Assembly: GCF_027497255.1 (NCBI RefSeq)
Contig: NZ_CP114903.1
Location: 2,604,001-2,668,000, forward strand
DNA length: 64,000 nucleotides
From: Micromonospora sp. WMMD882
Lineage (GTDB): Bacteria; Actinomycetota; Actinomycetes; Mycobacteriales; Micromonosporaceae
Direction of reading: 5' to 3'
The notes under the pieces were generated by a model. It worked only from the letters and a program-made list of their open reading frames with translations, had not been told where the DNA came from and made no database searches. Positions 8,126 to 18,039 of this stretch are shown here, piece after piece. The position numbers were made by a program, and so were the translations under genes. The stretch's first letter is position 1; every line of letters begins with the position of its first letter.

Positions 8126-8698
8126 ATGTCCCCCCCGATCGCGCTTCCGGAGACCTTCGTCCGCGCGGTCGCCGGGCTGCGGTCGGTGGCGCCCCGCCCC
8201 GAGATCGTCCTGGAGGAGGTGGGCGCCCCGCAACGCCTCGCCCCGTACGCGTTCGCGCTCTCCGCCACCGTGCTCCGCGACGGCGACGAGGTGACCACCG
8301 GACGGCTGATCCTGCTGTACGACCCGGACGGGCACGAGGCCTGGCAGGGCACCCTGCGACTGGTCACGTACGTGACCGCGGACCTGGAGACCGACCTGGC
8401 GGCCGACCCGCTGCTACCGGCGGTCGGGTGGACCTGGTTGACCGACGCGTTGGAGGCGCAGGAGGCCGGCTACCGGGCGCTCGGCGGCACGGTCACCCAG
8501 ACCATGTCGACCCGCTTCGGGGACCTGGCCGGGCCGCCCGCCGCCGGGGACGTCGAGATCCGCGCCTCGTGGACGCCGCTCCGGGACGACCTGGCCGCGC
8601 ACCTGCTCGCCTGGTGCACGCTGCTCGCCTCGACGGCCGGGCTCCCGCCGCCCGGGGTCACCGCCCTGCCCGAGCGACGCCCCGCCCCCACCGCCTGA
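8126..8698 (+). CDS. DUF3000 family protein
   Basis: This 190-residue protein matches the actinobacteria-specific DUF3000 family as I recognise it: an N-terminal [11 protein letters not shown] helix, a central [25 protein letters not shown] beta region written here only by its ends ([10 protein letters not shown] and RLVTYVTAD), and [10 protein letters not shown]. No catalytic motif, signal or membrane segment is visible. Its place between hemE and ribonuclease D is conserved in actinobacteria (from memory, M. tuberculosis Rv2678c-Rv2681). No biochemical function is known to me. Confidence 0.85.
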   Translation: MSPPIALPETFVRAVAGLRSVAPRPEIVLEEVGAPQRLAPYAFALSATVLRDGDEVTTGRLILLYDPDGHEAWQGTLRLVTYVTADLETDLAADPLLPAVGWTWLTDALEAQEAGYRALGGTVTQTMSTRFGDLAGPPAAGDVEIRASWTPLRDDLAAHLLAWCTLLASTAGLPPPGVTALPERRPAPTA

Positions 8699-8808
8699 CC
8701 GGCCGGTCAGCGGCAGTCACCAGCCTGACCTTTCTCAGCGGCAGCCACCAGCCTGACCGGTCGGTCAGCGGCAGCCTCCTGCCTGACCGGTCGGTCAGAG
8801 GTAGTCCT
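8694..8808. repeat. four tandem ~30-bp repeats with internal dyad, covering two stop codons
   Basis: Copies start at 8694, 8724, 8752 and 8782, with a period of 30, 28 and 30 bp. Each begins CCTGACC and contains CTGACCG-2nt-CGGTCAG or a decayed version (copy 2 has CTGACCTTTCTCAG). Copy 1 contains the stop of the DUF3000 gene and copy 4 contains the stop of the convergent membrane-protein gene. Every copy can form a small hairpin, so the array may act as a bidirectional terminator. Confidence 0.85.
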
Positions 8809-9550
8809 CGGCCTCCTCGCAGACCTCGTCGAGGCCCTTGGTGGCCCGGTCGTAGGCGGCCTTGTTGTTGGCCGCGGCGGCGGTCAACGCGGCGGTCAGC
8901 TTCTCCAGGCAGTTCGCGATGACCTTCTTCTGCCGCGCCTGCTCGTCCCGGTCGTTCTTGGTGCCGGTCAGGTCCTGCTGGGTGTCGGAGAGCCGGTCCT
9001 TGGCGGTCTGCAACTCGGTGCTGAGCTTCTGGATCTCCTTGACCTTGGTGTCCCGCTCGGTCGTCCGCGCGGCCAGGGTCTGCTCGGTGCGGTCCAGGTC
9101 GCCGCTGGTGTTCAGGTAGAGGCCGGTCATCACGCCACCGAGCACGAAGAGCAGACCCGCCACGACCGCCAGCACCAGCACCGCCCGTCCCCGGCGACCA
9201 CCGGACGACGCGGCGGCCGGCGGCGGGTAACCCGGCGGGCCGGACATCGGCGGCCCGAACGGCTGGCCGGAGGCCGGGGCGCCGAACGGGCCACCGGCCG
9301 GCGGGGCCGACTGCGGGTAACCCGCCGGCGGCGCGGACTGCGGGTAACCGCCCGCCGGCGGCGCGGACTGCGGGTAACCCGCCGGCGGGGCCGACTGGGG
9401 GTAGCCGGCGGGCGGCGCGGACTGCGGGGGGTTGGCCGGGTCGACACCGAACTGCTGGGTGGGCGGCTCGTACGGGTCGTGCTGCGGCCCGTACAGGCCG
9501 CCCCGCTGCTGCGGCGGCGGGGGGTAGCCCTCGTTCGGCGGCTGGGTCAT
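8795..9550 (-). CDS. proline-rich single-pass membrane protein with coiled coil
   Basis: No family recognised. The 251 residues comprise a Pro/Gly/Gln/Tyr-rich N-terminal half with five copies of a PQSAPPAGY-type repeat (42-87), a transmembrane helix (about 123-145) preceded by RRGR, and an external helical region of alternating charged and hydrophobic residues (about 150-215) likely to form a coiled coil. A single Cys pair (ANCLEK, DEVCEE) lies near the C-terminus. The positive-inside rule puts the Pro-rich tail in the cytoplasm. The start has GGAGGAAACGAC before ATG. It lies immediately downstream of a similarly built protease. Confidence 0.8.
   Translation of the reverse strand: MTQPPNEGYPPPPQQRGGLYGPQHDPYEPPTQQFGVDPANPPQSAPPAGYPQSAPPAGYPQSAPPAGGYPQSAPPAGYPQSAPPAGGPFGAPASGQPFGPPMSGPPGYPPPAAASSGGRRGRAVLVLAVVAGLLFVLGGVMTGLYLNTSGDLDRTEQTLAARTTERDTKVKEIQKLSTELQTAKDRLSDTQQDLTGTKNDRDEQARQKKVIANCLEKLTAALTAAAANNKAAYDRATKGLDEVCEEAEDYL
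9290..9427 (-). repeat. coding tandem repeat, five PQSAPPAG(G)Y units
   Basis: Nine- to ten-codon units repeat five times inside the Pro-rich N-terminal tail of the preceding protein (residues 42-87). Units differ mainly by one extra Gly codon, consistent with expansion by slippage or unequal crossing-over. Confidence 0.9.
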
Positions 9551-9627
9551 GTCGTTTCCTCCACAGGGGGCGGGTCCGCCGCCGGCTGCCGTGACGGACG
9601 ATGCGGATGGGTGGGCCGGAGTGCCGG

Positions 9628-10827
9628 TCAGCAGATGTCGAAACCGTCGCAGGCGGTCTTGATCGGCACCGCGAGCCCGATGCCCTCGGCGTCGCGTGCC
9701 TTCGCGGTGGCGATGCCGACGACCTGCTTCGCGCCGTTGATCACAGGTCCGCCGGAGTTGCCGGGATTGATCGGGGCGTCGAACTGGATGACGTCTCCGG
9801 AGCCGTTCTCCGCCTTGCGGAAGGCGCTCACCACACCGGTGGTGACGCTGTCGGTCAGGCCGAGCGGCGCGCCGACCACCACGATCTGCTGACCGGACCG
9901 TACCGGGGTCGGCGCGGTGACCAGGCCGGAGAACTTGGCGGCCGTCCGGAGGTGGGCGATGTCGTTCTCCTCGTCGACCTTGACGATGGTGGCCGGGAAG
10001 CGCTGGTCGCTGCGTTCCAGGAAGATCTGCCGCCCGCCGCTGTCCCACACCGACTCGATGACGTGGTAGTTCGTGAAGAGGTTGGCGCCGCCCTCGGAGT
10101 TGGGTTTGCCGACGGCGAAGGCGGTGCCGGTGAACTGCCCGGCCTTGACCCGGAAGACGCTGGGCAGCACGGCTGCCGCGATCGACTCCGGGTCGAACAC
10201 CGTGCCGGCCTGTTTCTCCAGCTCGTCGGCGCGCTGCTCCAGGCCGTCGAGCCGGACGTCGTCGTCGCCCTGGCCCGCGGACAGGCTCCGGCCGGTGTCG
10301 GCGAGCCGGCCGTTGAGCAGATGGATCTGGTACGCCTGCACGCCGCTGACCAGGACCAGCAGCAACGCCAACAGCAGGGCGGCCCGGGGCAGCCAGCCGG
10401 ACCGGGGCCGGCCGGTGGCGTCGCCCGGGGGCGGGACGACCGGGCCCGGGCCGGCGGGCCCGGTCGGGTTGGCCGGCCAGGCGTTGGCGTCACCCGGACG
10501 GGGGCCCGGCGGCGCGTACGCCGGGGCGGGGGCACGCGGGCCGGCCTCGGGCGCGGGTGACCAGGTGGCCCTGGGCGTGGTCGGGGCGGGCGGGTAGCCG
10601 CCCGCGGTGGTCGTCGGGTAGCCGCCGGACGGGGGGTTCACCGGGTATCCGGGCCCCGACGGTTGGCCGGGGACCGGAGCGCCGGACGGCGGCGTCGACC
10701 AGCCGCCCGCCCCGCTCCGGGGTGGTTCCATCCGGGGCGGCAGGGGGCCGGGACGACCGCCTTCGTCGCCGGATCCGTACGCCGGCCCGACCGGTCCACC
10801 GTCCTGCGGCCCGTACCCCGCCGTCAT
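9628..10827 (-). CDS. membrane-anchored trypsin-like serine protease
   Basis: This 399-residue protein has a Pro/Gly-rich cytoplasmic N-terminus (about 1-185), one transmembrane helix (AALLLALLLVLVSG) and an external S1-type protease domain. The catalytic triad is visible as His in NYHVIES, Asp in EENDIAHL and Ser in PGNSGGPV. No PDZ domain follows, unlike HtrA/DegP. The start MTAGYGPQDG at 10827 has GGGGAGG upstream; a longer frame upstream is not supported. The layout resembles the next gene downstream (Pro-rich tail plus one membrane helix), so the two may act together at the envelope. Its substrate is unknown. Confidence 0.88.
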   Translation of the reverse strand: MTAGYGPQDGGPVGPAYGSGDEGGRPGPLPPRMEPPRSGAGGWSTPPSGAPVPGQPSGPGYPVNPPSGGYPTTTAGGYPPAPTTPRATWSPAPEAGPRAPAPAYAPPGPRPGDANAWPANPTGPAGPGPVVPPPGDATGRPRSGWLPRAALLLALLLVLVSGVQAYQIHLLNGRLADTGRSLSAGQGDDDVRLDGLEQRADELEKQAGTVFDPESIAAAVLPSVFRVKAGQFTGTAFAVGKPNSEGGANLFTNYHVIESVWDSGGRQIFLERSDQRFPATIVKVDEENDIAHLRTAAKFSGLVTAPTPVRSGQQIVVVGAPLGLTDSVTTGVVSAFRKAENGSGDVIQFDAPINPGNSGGPVINGAKQVVGIATAKARDAEGIGLAVPIKTACDGFDIC

Positions 10828-11074
10828 GATCGTCACGTCCTCCCCGTGAACGCCCGTCCGCCGGTCTGACCGGCGATCCGCGCGATGGGCTCGATGGACC
10901 GTACCGGCCCGGAACGACATTGTCTCCCCCGCTGTCCACCTCCCGCTGCCGCGGTGTGGTCGTCCCGTTCCCGACGCCGGGAGGAGCGCCGGCGACGCCC
11001 GTCCCCGCACCGGGTCCGGGTCCGGCCGCCGACACGCGTCGGTCCGGCTACCCGCACCGGATCGCGGCGCGCAC

Positions 11075-11080
11075 TAGGGT
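11075..11080 (+). promoter_or_regulatory. -10 hexamer of a probable leaderless rnd promoter
   Basis: TAGGGT ends exactly 6 nt before the GTG of the ribonuclease D gene with no ribosome binding site. It lies in the 259-bp region between this gene and the divergent protease. Confidence 0.6.
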
Positions 11081-11086
11081 TGTCAG

Positions 11087-12403
11087 GTGACCGACGAACC
11101 ACCCCTGCGCCGTCGGGCCGCCGAAAGCCGACCGGGAAACGAGCCGCACCACCCGCCCTCGGCTGCGCCGGAGCCGGCGGACGCGGGGACAGACGCGACC
11201 GCCGACGGGCCCGAACCTCTGACCGCTCCACGGGACGGCACCCCCGCCCCGGTGGCCACATCGCGCGAGTTGGCCGAGGTGGTGGCGCGCTTCGCGGCGG
11301 GCGCCGGCCCGGTGGCCATCGACGCCGAGCGGGCCTCCGGATACCGCTACAGCCAACGCGCCTACCTGGTGCAGATGCGCCGGCACGGGGCCGGCACCGT
11401 GCTGATCGACCCGCTGCCCCTGCCCGACCTGTCCGCCCTCGACGAGGTGATCGGCGGGGCCGAGTGGGTGCTCCACGCGGCCAGCCAGGACCTGCCGTGC
11501 CTGGCCGAGCTGGGTCTGCGGCCGCGCCGGCTGTTCGACACCGAGCTGGCCGCGCGGCTGGCCGGTTTCGAGCGGGTCGGGCTGGCCGCGCTGACCGAGC
11601 ACCTGCTGGGCTACACGCTGGAGAAGCACCACTCGGCGGCGGACTGGTCGAGCCGGCCGTTGCCGGAGTCCTGGCTGACCTACGCCGCGCTGGACGTCGA
11701 GCTGCTGACCGACCTGCGGGACGCGCTCGCCGAGGAGCTGACCCGGCAGGGCAAGCAGGAGTGGGCCGCCGAGGAGTTCGCCGCGCTGGTGGCCTCGGCG
11801 ACCCGGCCGCCCCGGGTGCGGGCCGAGCCGTGGCGGCGTACCTCGGGCATCCACCGACTGCGGGGCGCGCGGGCGCAGGCCCGGGTCCGGTCGATGTGGT
11901 ACGCCCGGGACCAGATCGCGGCCCGGCGGGACGCCGCGCCGGGGCGGGTGCTGCCCGACTCGGCGATCATCGCCGCCGCCGAGCTGGACCCGAAGGACGA
12001 GCGGACCCTGCTGACCCTGCCGGGGTTCGGCGGCCGGTCGGTGCGCCGACTGGCCCGCACCTGGCTGGCGGCGCTGGAGGACGCCCGGCAGTTGCCCGAG
12101 GACGCGCTGCCGGCGCATCCCGCCGTGGAGGGCCCGCCGCCGCCGCACCGCTGGGCGGAACGGGACCCGGTGGCCGCGGCGCGGCTGGCCCGGTGCCGGG
12201 AGGTCGTGCTGCGGATCGCCGGTGAGCACCGGCTACCGCCGGAGAACCTGATCGCGCCGGACTCGATCCGCCGGCTCGCCTGGACGCCGCCGGAGGAGAT
12301 CACCGGGGCGACGGTCGCCGAGACGCTGCGGGGTTTCGGCGCCCGGCCCTGGCAGATCAGGCTGCTGGTGGCCGAGCTGACCGTGGCGCTGCCCACGCCG
12401 TGA
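11087..12403 (+). CDS. rnd: ribonuclease D family 3'-5' exoribonuclease
   Basis: This 438-residue enzyme degrades RNA from the 3' end and takes part in stable RNA maturation. The DEDD exonuclease domain starts with VAIDAERASGYRYSQRAYLV (about 77-96, with the D-x-E pair), continues through WVLHAASQDLPCL, and ends with the YAALDVELL segment. An HRDC helical domain follows (about 260-340), then a C-terminal helical region. About 65 N-terminal residues are low-complexity and charged. The GTG start is fixed by the -10 hexamer 6 nt upstream. The link to hemE and DUF3000 is a conserved actinobacterial order. Confidence 0.93.
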   Translation: MTDEPPLRRRAAESRPGNEPHHPPSAAPEPADAGTDATADGPEPLTAPRDGTPAPVATSRELAEVVARFAAGAGPVAIDAERASGYRYSQRAYLVQMRRHGAGTVLIDPLPLPDLSALDEVIGGAEWVLHAASQDLPCLAELGLRPRRLFDTELAARLAGFERVGLAALTEHLLGYTLEKHHSAADWSSRPLPESWLTYAALDVELLTDLRDALAEELTRQGKQEWAAEEFAALVASATRPPRVRAEPWRRTSGIHRLRGARAQARVRSMWYARDQIAARRDAAPGRVLPDSAIIAAAELDPKDERTLLTLPGFGGRSVRRLARTWLAALEDARQLPEDALPAHPAVEGPPPPHRWAERDPVAAARLARCREVVLRIAGEHRLPPENLIAPDSIRRLAWTPPEEITGATVAETLRGFGARPWQIRLLVAELTVALPTP

Positions 12404-12436
12404 CGACACACCCACCCGACGGGGTGGGTGTGTCGT
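12403..12436 (+). terminator. 15-bp hairpin at the rnd stop codon
   Basis: A perfect 15-bp inverted repeat (12403-12417 and 12422-12436) with a GACG loop starts at the last base of the rnd stop codon. It sits well upstream of fadA. Confidence 0.8.
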
Positions 12437-12575
12437 GGGACACACGGGGGGTGCGGGCAGCCCTGGTTACTGATGAGTAGCATGCGAAGGGTCACGCCCG
12501 GGCCGGCGGCGGTCGTCCGCACCGGCACGCCGGCCCCGGCGCGGAGACCGGATCATGGTCGATAAGGAGGCTCCA

Positions 12576-13765
12576 GTGCCCCGTGAAGTCAGGGACGTCG
12601 TCTTCGTCGACGGCGTCCGCACCCCGTTCGGCAAGGCAGGTGGGCGGTACGCCAACACCCGCGCCGACGACCTCGTCGTCCGCTGCGTCCGGGAGTTGCT
12701 GCGGCGCAACCCGCAGCTTCCACCGGAGCGGGTCGAGGAGGTGGCGATCGCCGCCACCACCCAGATCGGCGACCAGGGGCTCACCATCGGCCGTACCGCC
12801 GCGCTGCTGTCCGGCCTGCCGAAAACGGTGCCCGGCTACGCCATCGACCGGATGTGCGCCGGCGCGATGACCGCGGTGACCACCGTCGCCGGCGGCATCG
12901 CCATGGGGGCGTACGACGTCGCGATCGCCGGTGGGGTCGAACACATGGGCCGGCACCCGATGGGCGAGGGCGTCGACCCGAACCCGCGCATCCTGGCCGA
13001 GAAGCTGGTCGACCCGTCCGCGCTGGTCATGGGCGCGACCGCGGAGAACCTGCACGACCGGGTCCCGCAGGTCACCCGGGAACGCGCCGACGCGTACGCG
13101 CTGGCCTCCCAGGTCAAGACCGCCAAGGCGTACGCCAACGGCAAGCTCCAGCCCGACCTGGTGCCGGTCGCCGTCCGGGACGCCGACGGCGGCTGGAGCC
13201 TGTCCACCGTGGACGAGTCGCCCCGGGAGACCTCCCTGGAGAAGCTGGCCACCCTGAAGACCCCGTTCCGGCCGCACGGGCGGATCACCGCGGGCAACGC
13301 GGCCGGGCTGAACGACGGGGCCACCGCCAGCCTGATCGCCGCCGAGTCCACCGCCCGGGAGCTGGGCCTACCGGTCGCGATGCGGCTGGTGTCGTACGGC
13401 TTCGTCGGCGTGGAGCCGGAGGTGATGGGCGTCGGGCCGATCCCGTCGACGGAGAAGGCGCTGCGGATCGCCGGGCTGTCCATCGACGACATCGGCCTGT
13501 TCGAGCTGAACGAGGCGTTCGCCGTGCAGGTGCTCGCGTTCCTCGACCACTTCGGCATCGCCGACGACGACCCCCGGGTCAACCCGTGGGGCGGCGCGAT
13601 CGCCGTCGGGCACCCGCTGGCCTCCTCGGGCGTCCGGCTGATGACCCAGCTCGCCCGGCAGTTCGCCGAGCGCCCCGAGGTCCGCTACGGCCTGACCGCC
13701 ATGTGCGTCGGCATCGGCATGGGCGGCACCGTCATCTGGGAGAACCCGCACTGGGAGGGGAACAA

Positions 13766-13769
<4 letters not shown>
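12576..13769 (+). CDS. fadA: acetyl-CoA C-acyltransferase (thiolase) FadA
   Basis: This thiolase cleaves 3-ketoacyl-CoA to acetyl-CoA and a shortened acyl-CoA in beta-oxidation. Thiolase features over 397 residues are: DGVRTPFGKAGG at the N-terminus, the nucleophile cysteine in DRMCAGAM (near residue 92), NEAFAVQVL, the active-site His in GGAIAVGHPLASSG, and the C-terminal CVGIGMGGT cysteine. The GTG at 12576 follows AAGGAGG by 5 nt, better than the ATG at 12555, which lies before that site. The stop overlaps fadB as GTGA, so the two are coupled subunits of a trifunctional-type complex. Confidence 0.95.
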
Positions 13770-15835
<2,066 letters not shown>

Positions 15836-15855
15836 CCCGGCGACACACGGTGACC

Positions 15856-15894
15856 GTGGGGGCCGGCGCGTCGGACCGACGCGCCGGCCCCCAC
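15856..15894 (+). terminator. 19-bp hairpin ending the fadAB operon
   Basis: Perfect 19-bp arms (15856-15874 and 15876-15894) flank a single A, so a few central pairs must open to make the loop. It lies 20 bp after the fadB stop. The other strand reads the same, so it could also stop leftward transcription. Confidence 0.85.
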
Positions 15895-15989
15895 GCCGTC
15901 CGGTGGCCCGGGTCGGCCACTCGTCGCGCGCCGCCCTCCGATGTGGACAGTTTCCCGTCGGCTGAACGACGGCTGTCACACCGGCTGGT

Positions 15990-16100
15990 TAGGATCACGC
16001 CTCCATTCCTTCCCACGGCGTCATCCGGGGCGCGGTCGAGCAACGCGACTGAGGCAGCCCGTCGAGCCCCGCGCCCGGCGTGACGCCGGGAACGGGGCTC
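15990..16100 (+). ncRNA. possible small RNA (orphan -10 element to hairpin)
   Basis: The 334-bp segment between fadB and the convergent VOC gene (15836-16169) has no coding signal. After the fadB hairpin it holds TAGGAT (15990-15995), a perfect actinobacterial -10 hexamer. About 70 bp further on is a hairpin at 16064-16100 (GAGCCCCG and CCCGGCG with their complements, then TCTTC). No plus-strand gene follows, so a transcript of about 100 nt could be made. No -35 is evident, and the hairpin may simply terminate the VOC gene. This is a weak candidate. Confidence 0.25.
16064..16100. terminator. two-tier hairpin downstream of the VOC gene
   Basis: An outer 8-bp arm (GAGCCCCG / CGGGGCTC) and an inner 7-bp arm (CCCGGCG / CGCCGGG) are separated by symmetric 2-nt bulges, with a 3-nt loop. 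It lies about 70 bp beyond the end of the leftward VOC gene and could end transcription in either direction. Confidence 0.6.
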
Positions 16101-16169
16101 TTCACGCCGGTCGACCCGGACCGGGGCGGTACGCCGCTGCCACGACCGGACACCCCGGTCACGCCACCG

Positions 16170-16553
16170 TCAGCCGGCGGCGGGCCGCTCTGCGGCGCCG
16201 CGCAGCACGCAGAACTCGTTGCCCTCCGGGTCAGCCAGCACGACCCAGCCGGCGCCGTCGGGTCGGCGGCGGTCGGCGACCTGCGTCGCGCCGACGGCGA
16301 GCAGCCGCTCGACCTCGGCGTCCCGGCCACGGTCGGCCGGCTCCAGGCAGAGGTGCACCCGGTTCTTCACCGTCTTGCCCTCCGGGACCTGGAGGAACAG
16401 CACCATCGGGCCACCCGGCGGCAACAGCATCGCCTCCGGGTCGCCGGGCAGGTCGTCAGGCTGCCGGGGGCAGCCGAAGACCTCCGACCAGAAACCGGCC
16501 AGAGCGTACGTGTCGGCGCAGTCGAAGCTGACGCTTCGGATTCCTGAACTCAC
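16170..16553 (-). CDS. VOC superfamily protein (glyoxalase-like domain)
   Basis: This 127-residue protein has a single glyoxalase/bleomycin-resistance fold in two beta-alpha-beta modules. It opens SVSFDCADTYALAGFWSEVF and ends WVVLADPEGNEFCVL, the usual second-module signature. Members act as metal-dependent isomerases, dioxygenases or drug-binding proteins, and sequence alone does not tell which. The GTG at 16553 is chosen because GGAGG lies 5 nt upstream; a frame extending further upstream has no such support. It appears monocistronic. Confidence 0.88.
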   Translation of the reverse strand: MSSGIRSVSFDCADTYALAGFWSEVFGCPRQPDDLPGDPEAMLLPPGGPMVLFLQVPEGKTVKNRVHLCLEPADRGRDAEVERLLAVGATQVADRRRPDGAGWVVLADPEGNEFCVLRGAAERPAAG

Positions 16554-16869
16554 GGTGTCCTCCGAGACGAACGGACGCCCCGGTGAGCCGGCGGTCAGCG
16601 GAACGGACGCCGGGGCGCGGAAATGATCGGACTGGACATCGACCGCACCTCCCTCCGGCTCGGGCTGACCGGCCGAGCATGTCAGTTCGGCCGAGGTCGA
16701 CGCAACCGCGTTCCGCGCGTCCGACGCGCCACCGTGGGCCGGCGTGCCGTCCTTGCGCGCCCGGGTGAGGATGGTGCCGGGTCGGACGCAGGTGGATCGA
16801 CGACGCTGGGCGGCACCGTCCCTCCACTGGCTACCATCACCGTTGGCGCCTTCACCTGGAGTTGATCTG
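16554..16869. other. 316-bp divergent intergenic region, no gene seen
   Basis: The region separates the leftward VOC gene from the rightward membrane-protein gene. A TACCAT hexamer at 16832-16837 could be the -10 of the rightward gene, giving a leader of about 25 nt that includes the GGAG before its ATG. Short open frames here look like chance frames of GC-rich DNA. I see nothing else. Confidence 0.5.
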
Positions 16870-17973
16870 ATGTCCTCACCGCCGGTCGACCCCTGGTCCG
16901 GCCAACCGGAACACGACCCGACGTACGGTGTCCCGCCCACCTGGCCGACCGAGTGGCACACCCCGGACGGCAACCCCGCGCACCACCAGGGCCCGACCAC
17001 CACCCCGCACCAGCCGGGGGCGGCCCCTGCCCCGCCGGCCGGCCCCTATCCCACCCTGCCCTACGACGGCCCGGCCGCCCCGCCCGGCCCGTACGTCGGC
17101 TACCCCACCACGCGCGAGAGCCACCCGACCCGGCACGAGAGCTACCCCGGCCTGCACGAGAGCTACCCGGCACAGCACGAGAGCTACCCCGCGCAGCACG
17201 ACAGCTACGGCGGCCAGCACGGCGGTTACCCCGGGCAGCACGACAGCTACAGCGGCTACCCGCCGTCGCCGTACCAGACGGCGGCGCCGGTGGGCGGGCC
17301 TGCTCCGCAGCGGCGGCCGATCAACCTGACCCTCGCGCTGAGCATCATCGGAGTGCTGGCGGTCCTGCTCGGCGGGGGCAGCCTGGCCTATCTCGCCCTG
17401 CCCGACGACCCGAACCCCGACGACGGCCGGATCGACGCGTCCGTGACTCCGACCGCCTCGGCGAGCGTGGGCCCGACGCCCGACGTGACGCCGTCCGCGA
17501 CGGAGGACCCCGCTGAGGAGATCCGGCTCGTCGCGCCGGACACCCTGGCCGGCCGTCCCCGGAGCAGGGACAAGAAGCTGCAGAAGCTGGCCGACGACAT
17601 GGTCCGGGAGATGAAGTCGAAACTGTCGAACGACACCGGCGTCGTCGGAGCGTTCTACGGCAGCCCGGAGGACCGTGACATGGTCATGGTGGTGGCCGCC
17701 TCCGCGTTCGTGCTCAGCCCCACCTCGGAGCTCGACGACGCCGTCGAGGGCATCACCGACGACCTCTCCGTCACCCGGATGACCACGATCGCCCCGGGCC
17801 CTCTCGGTGGCGTGGCGAAGTGCGGCGACGGCAAGTCCGCCGACGTCTCGTTGGGCATCTGCGCCTGGGCCGATCACGGAAGCGTGGGGATCGTCCTGAC
17901 GTTCTTCTCCTCGGCCGCCGCCGCGGCGGCGGAGTTCGGCACCATCCGCGCCGCGGTCGAGCTACGCGACTGA
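16870..17973 (+). CDS. proline/tyrosine-rich single-pass membrane protein
   Basis: No family recognised. The 367 residues split into a cytoplasmic Pro/His/Tyr-rich N-terminus with tandem HESYPAQ-type heptads (about residues 84-132), a transmembrane helix around 155-177 (LALSIIGVLAVLLGGG), a Thr/Pro linker and an external domain of about 150 residues with two cysteines (AKCGDGK and LGICAW). The ATG at 16870 follows GGAG by 8 nt; an upstream in-frame start would extend into likely promoter sequence. The layout resembles the proteins at 8795-10827. Function unknown. Confidence 0.8.
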   Translation: MSSPPVDPWSGQPEHDPTYGVPPTWPTEWHTPDGNPAHHQGPTTTPHQPGAAPAPPAGPYPTLPYDGPAAPPGPYVGYPTTRESHPTRHESYPGLHESYPAQHESYPAQHDSYGGQHGGYPGQHDSYSGYPPSPYQTAAPVGGPAPQRRPINLTLALSIIGVLAVLLGGGSLAYLALPDDPNPDDGRIDASVTPTASASVGPTPDVTPSATEDPAEEIRLVAPDTLAGRPRSRDKKLQKLADDMVREMKSKLSNDTGVVGAFYGSPEDRDMVMVVAASAFVLSPTSELDDAVEGITDDLSVTRMTTIAPGPLGGVAKCGDGKSADVSLGICAWADHGSVGIVLTFFSSAAAAAAEFGTIRAAVELRD

Positions 17974-17993
17974 CGAACCCCCGCGCGGCAGAA

Positions 17994-18039
17994 CACGTCA
18001 GGCGCCCGGCGGCAGGGCACGTCAGGCGCCCGGCGGCAG
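17994..18039. repeat. 22-bp direct duplication across the kinase stop codon
   Basis: CACGTCAGGCGCCCGGCGGC followed by AG occurs at 17994-18015 and again at 18018-18039. The second copy holds the last codons and stop of the histidine kinase gene; the first is an extra copy just beyond it. Confidence 0.9.

Noticed and set aside
12555..12578. ATG at 12555 as fadA start
   Set aside because: The AAGGAGG ribosome site lies between this ATG and the GTG at 12576, so the GTG is the better start.
12854..13765. Long plus-strand extension upstream of fadB
   Set aside because: It overlaps fadA in another frame and gives Arg/Gly-rich low-complexity sequence. The GTG at 13766, with a ribosome site and GTGA overlap, is the natural start.
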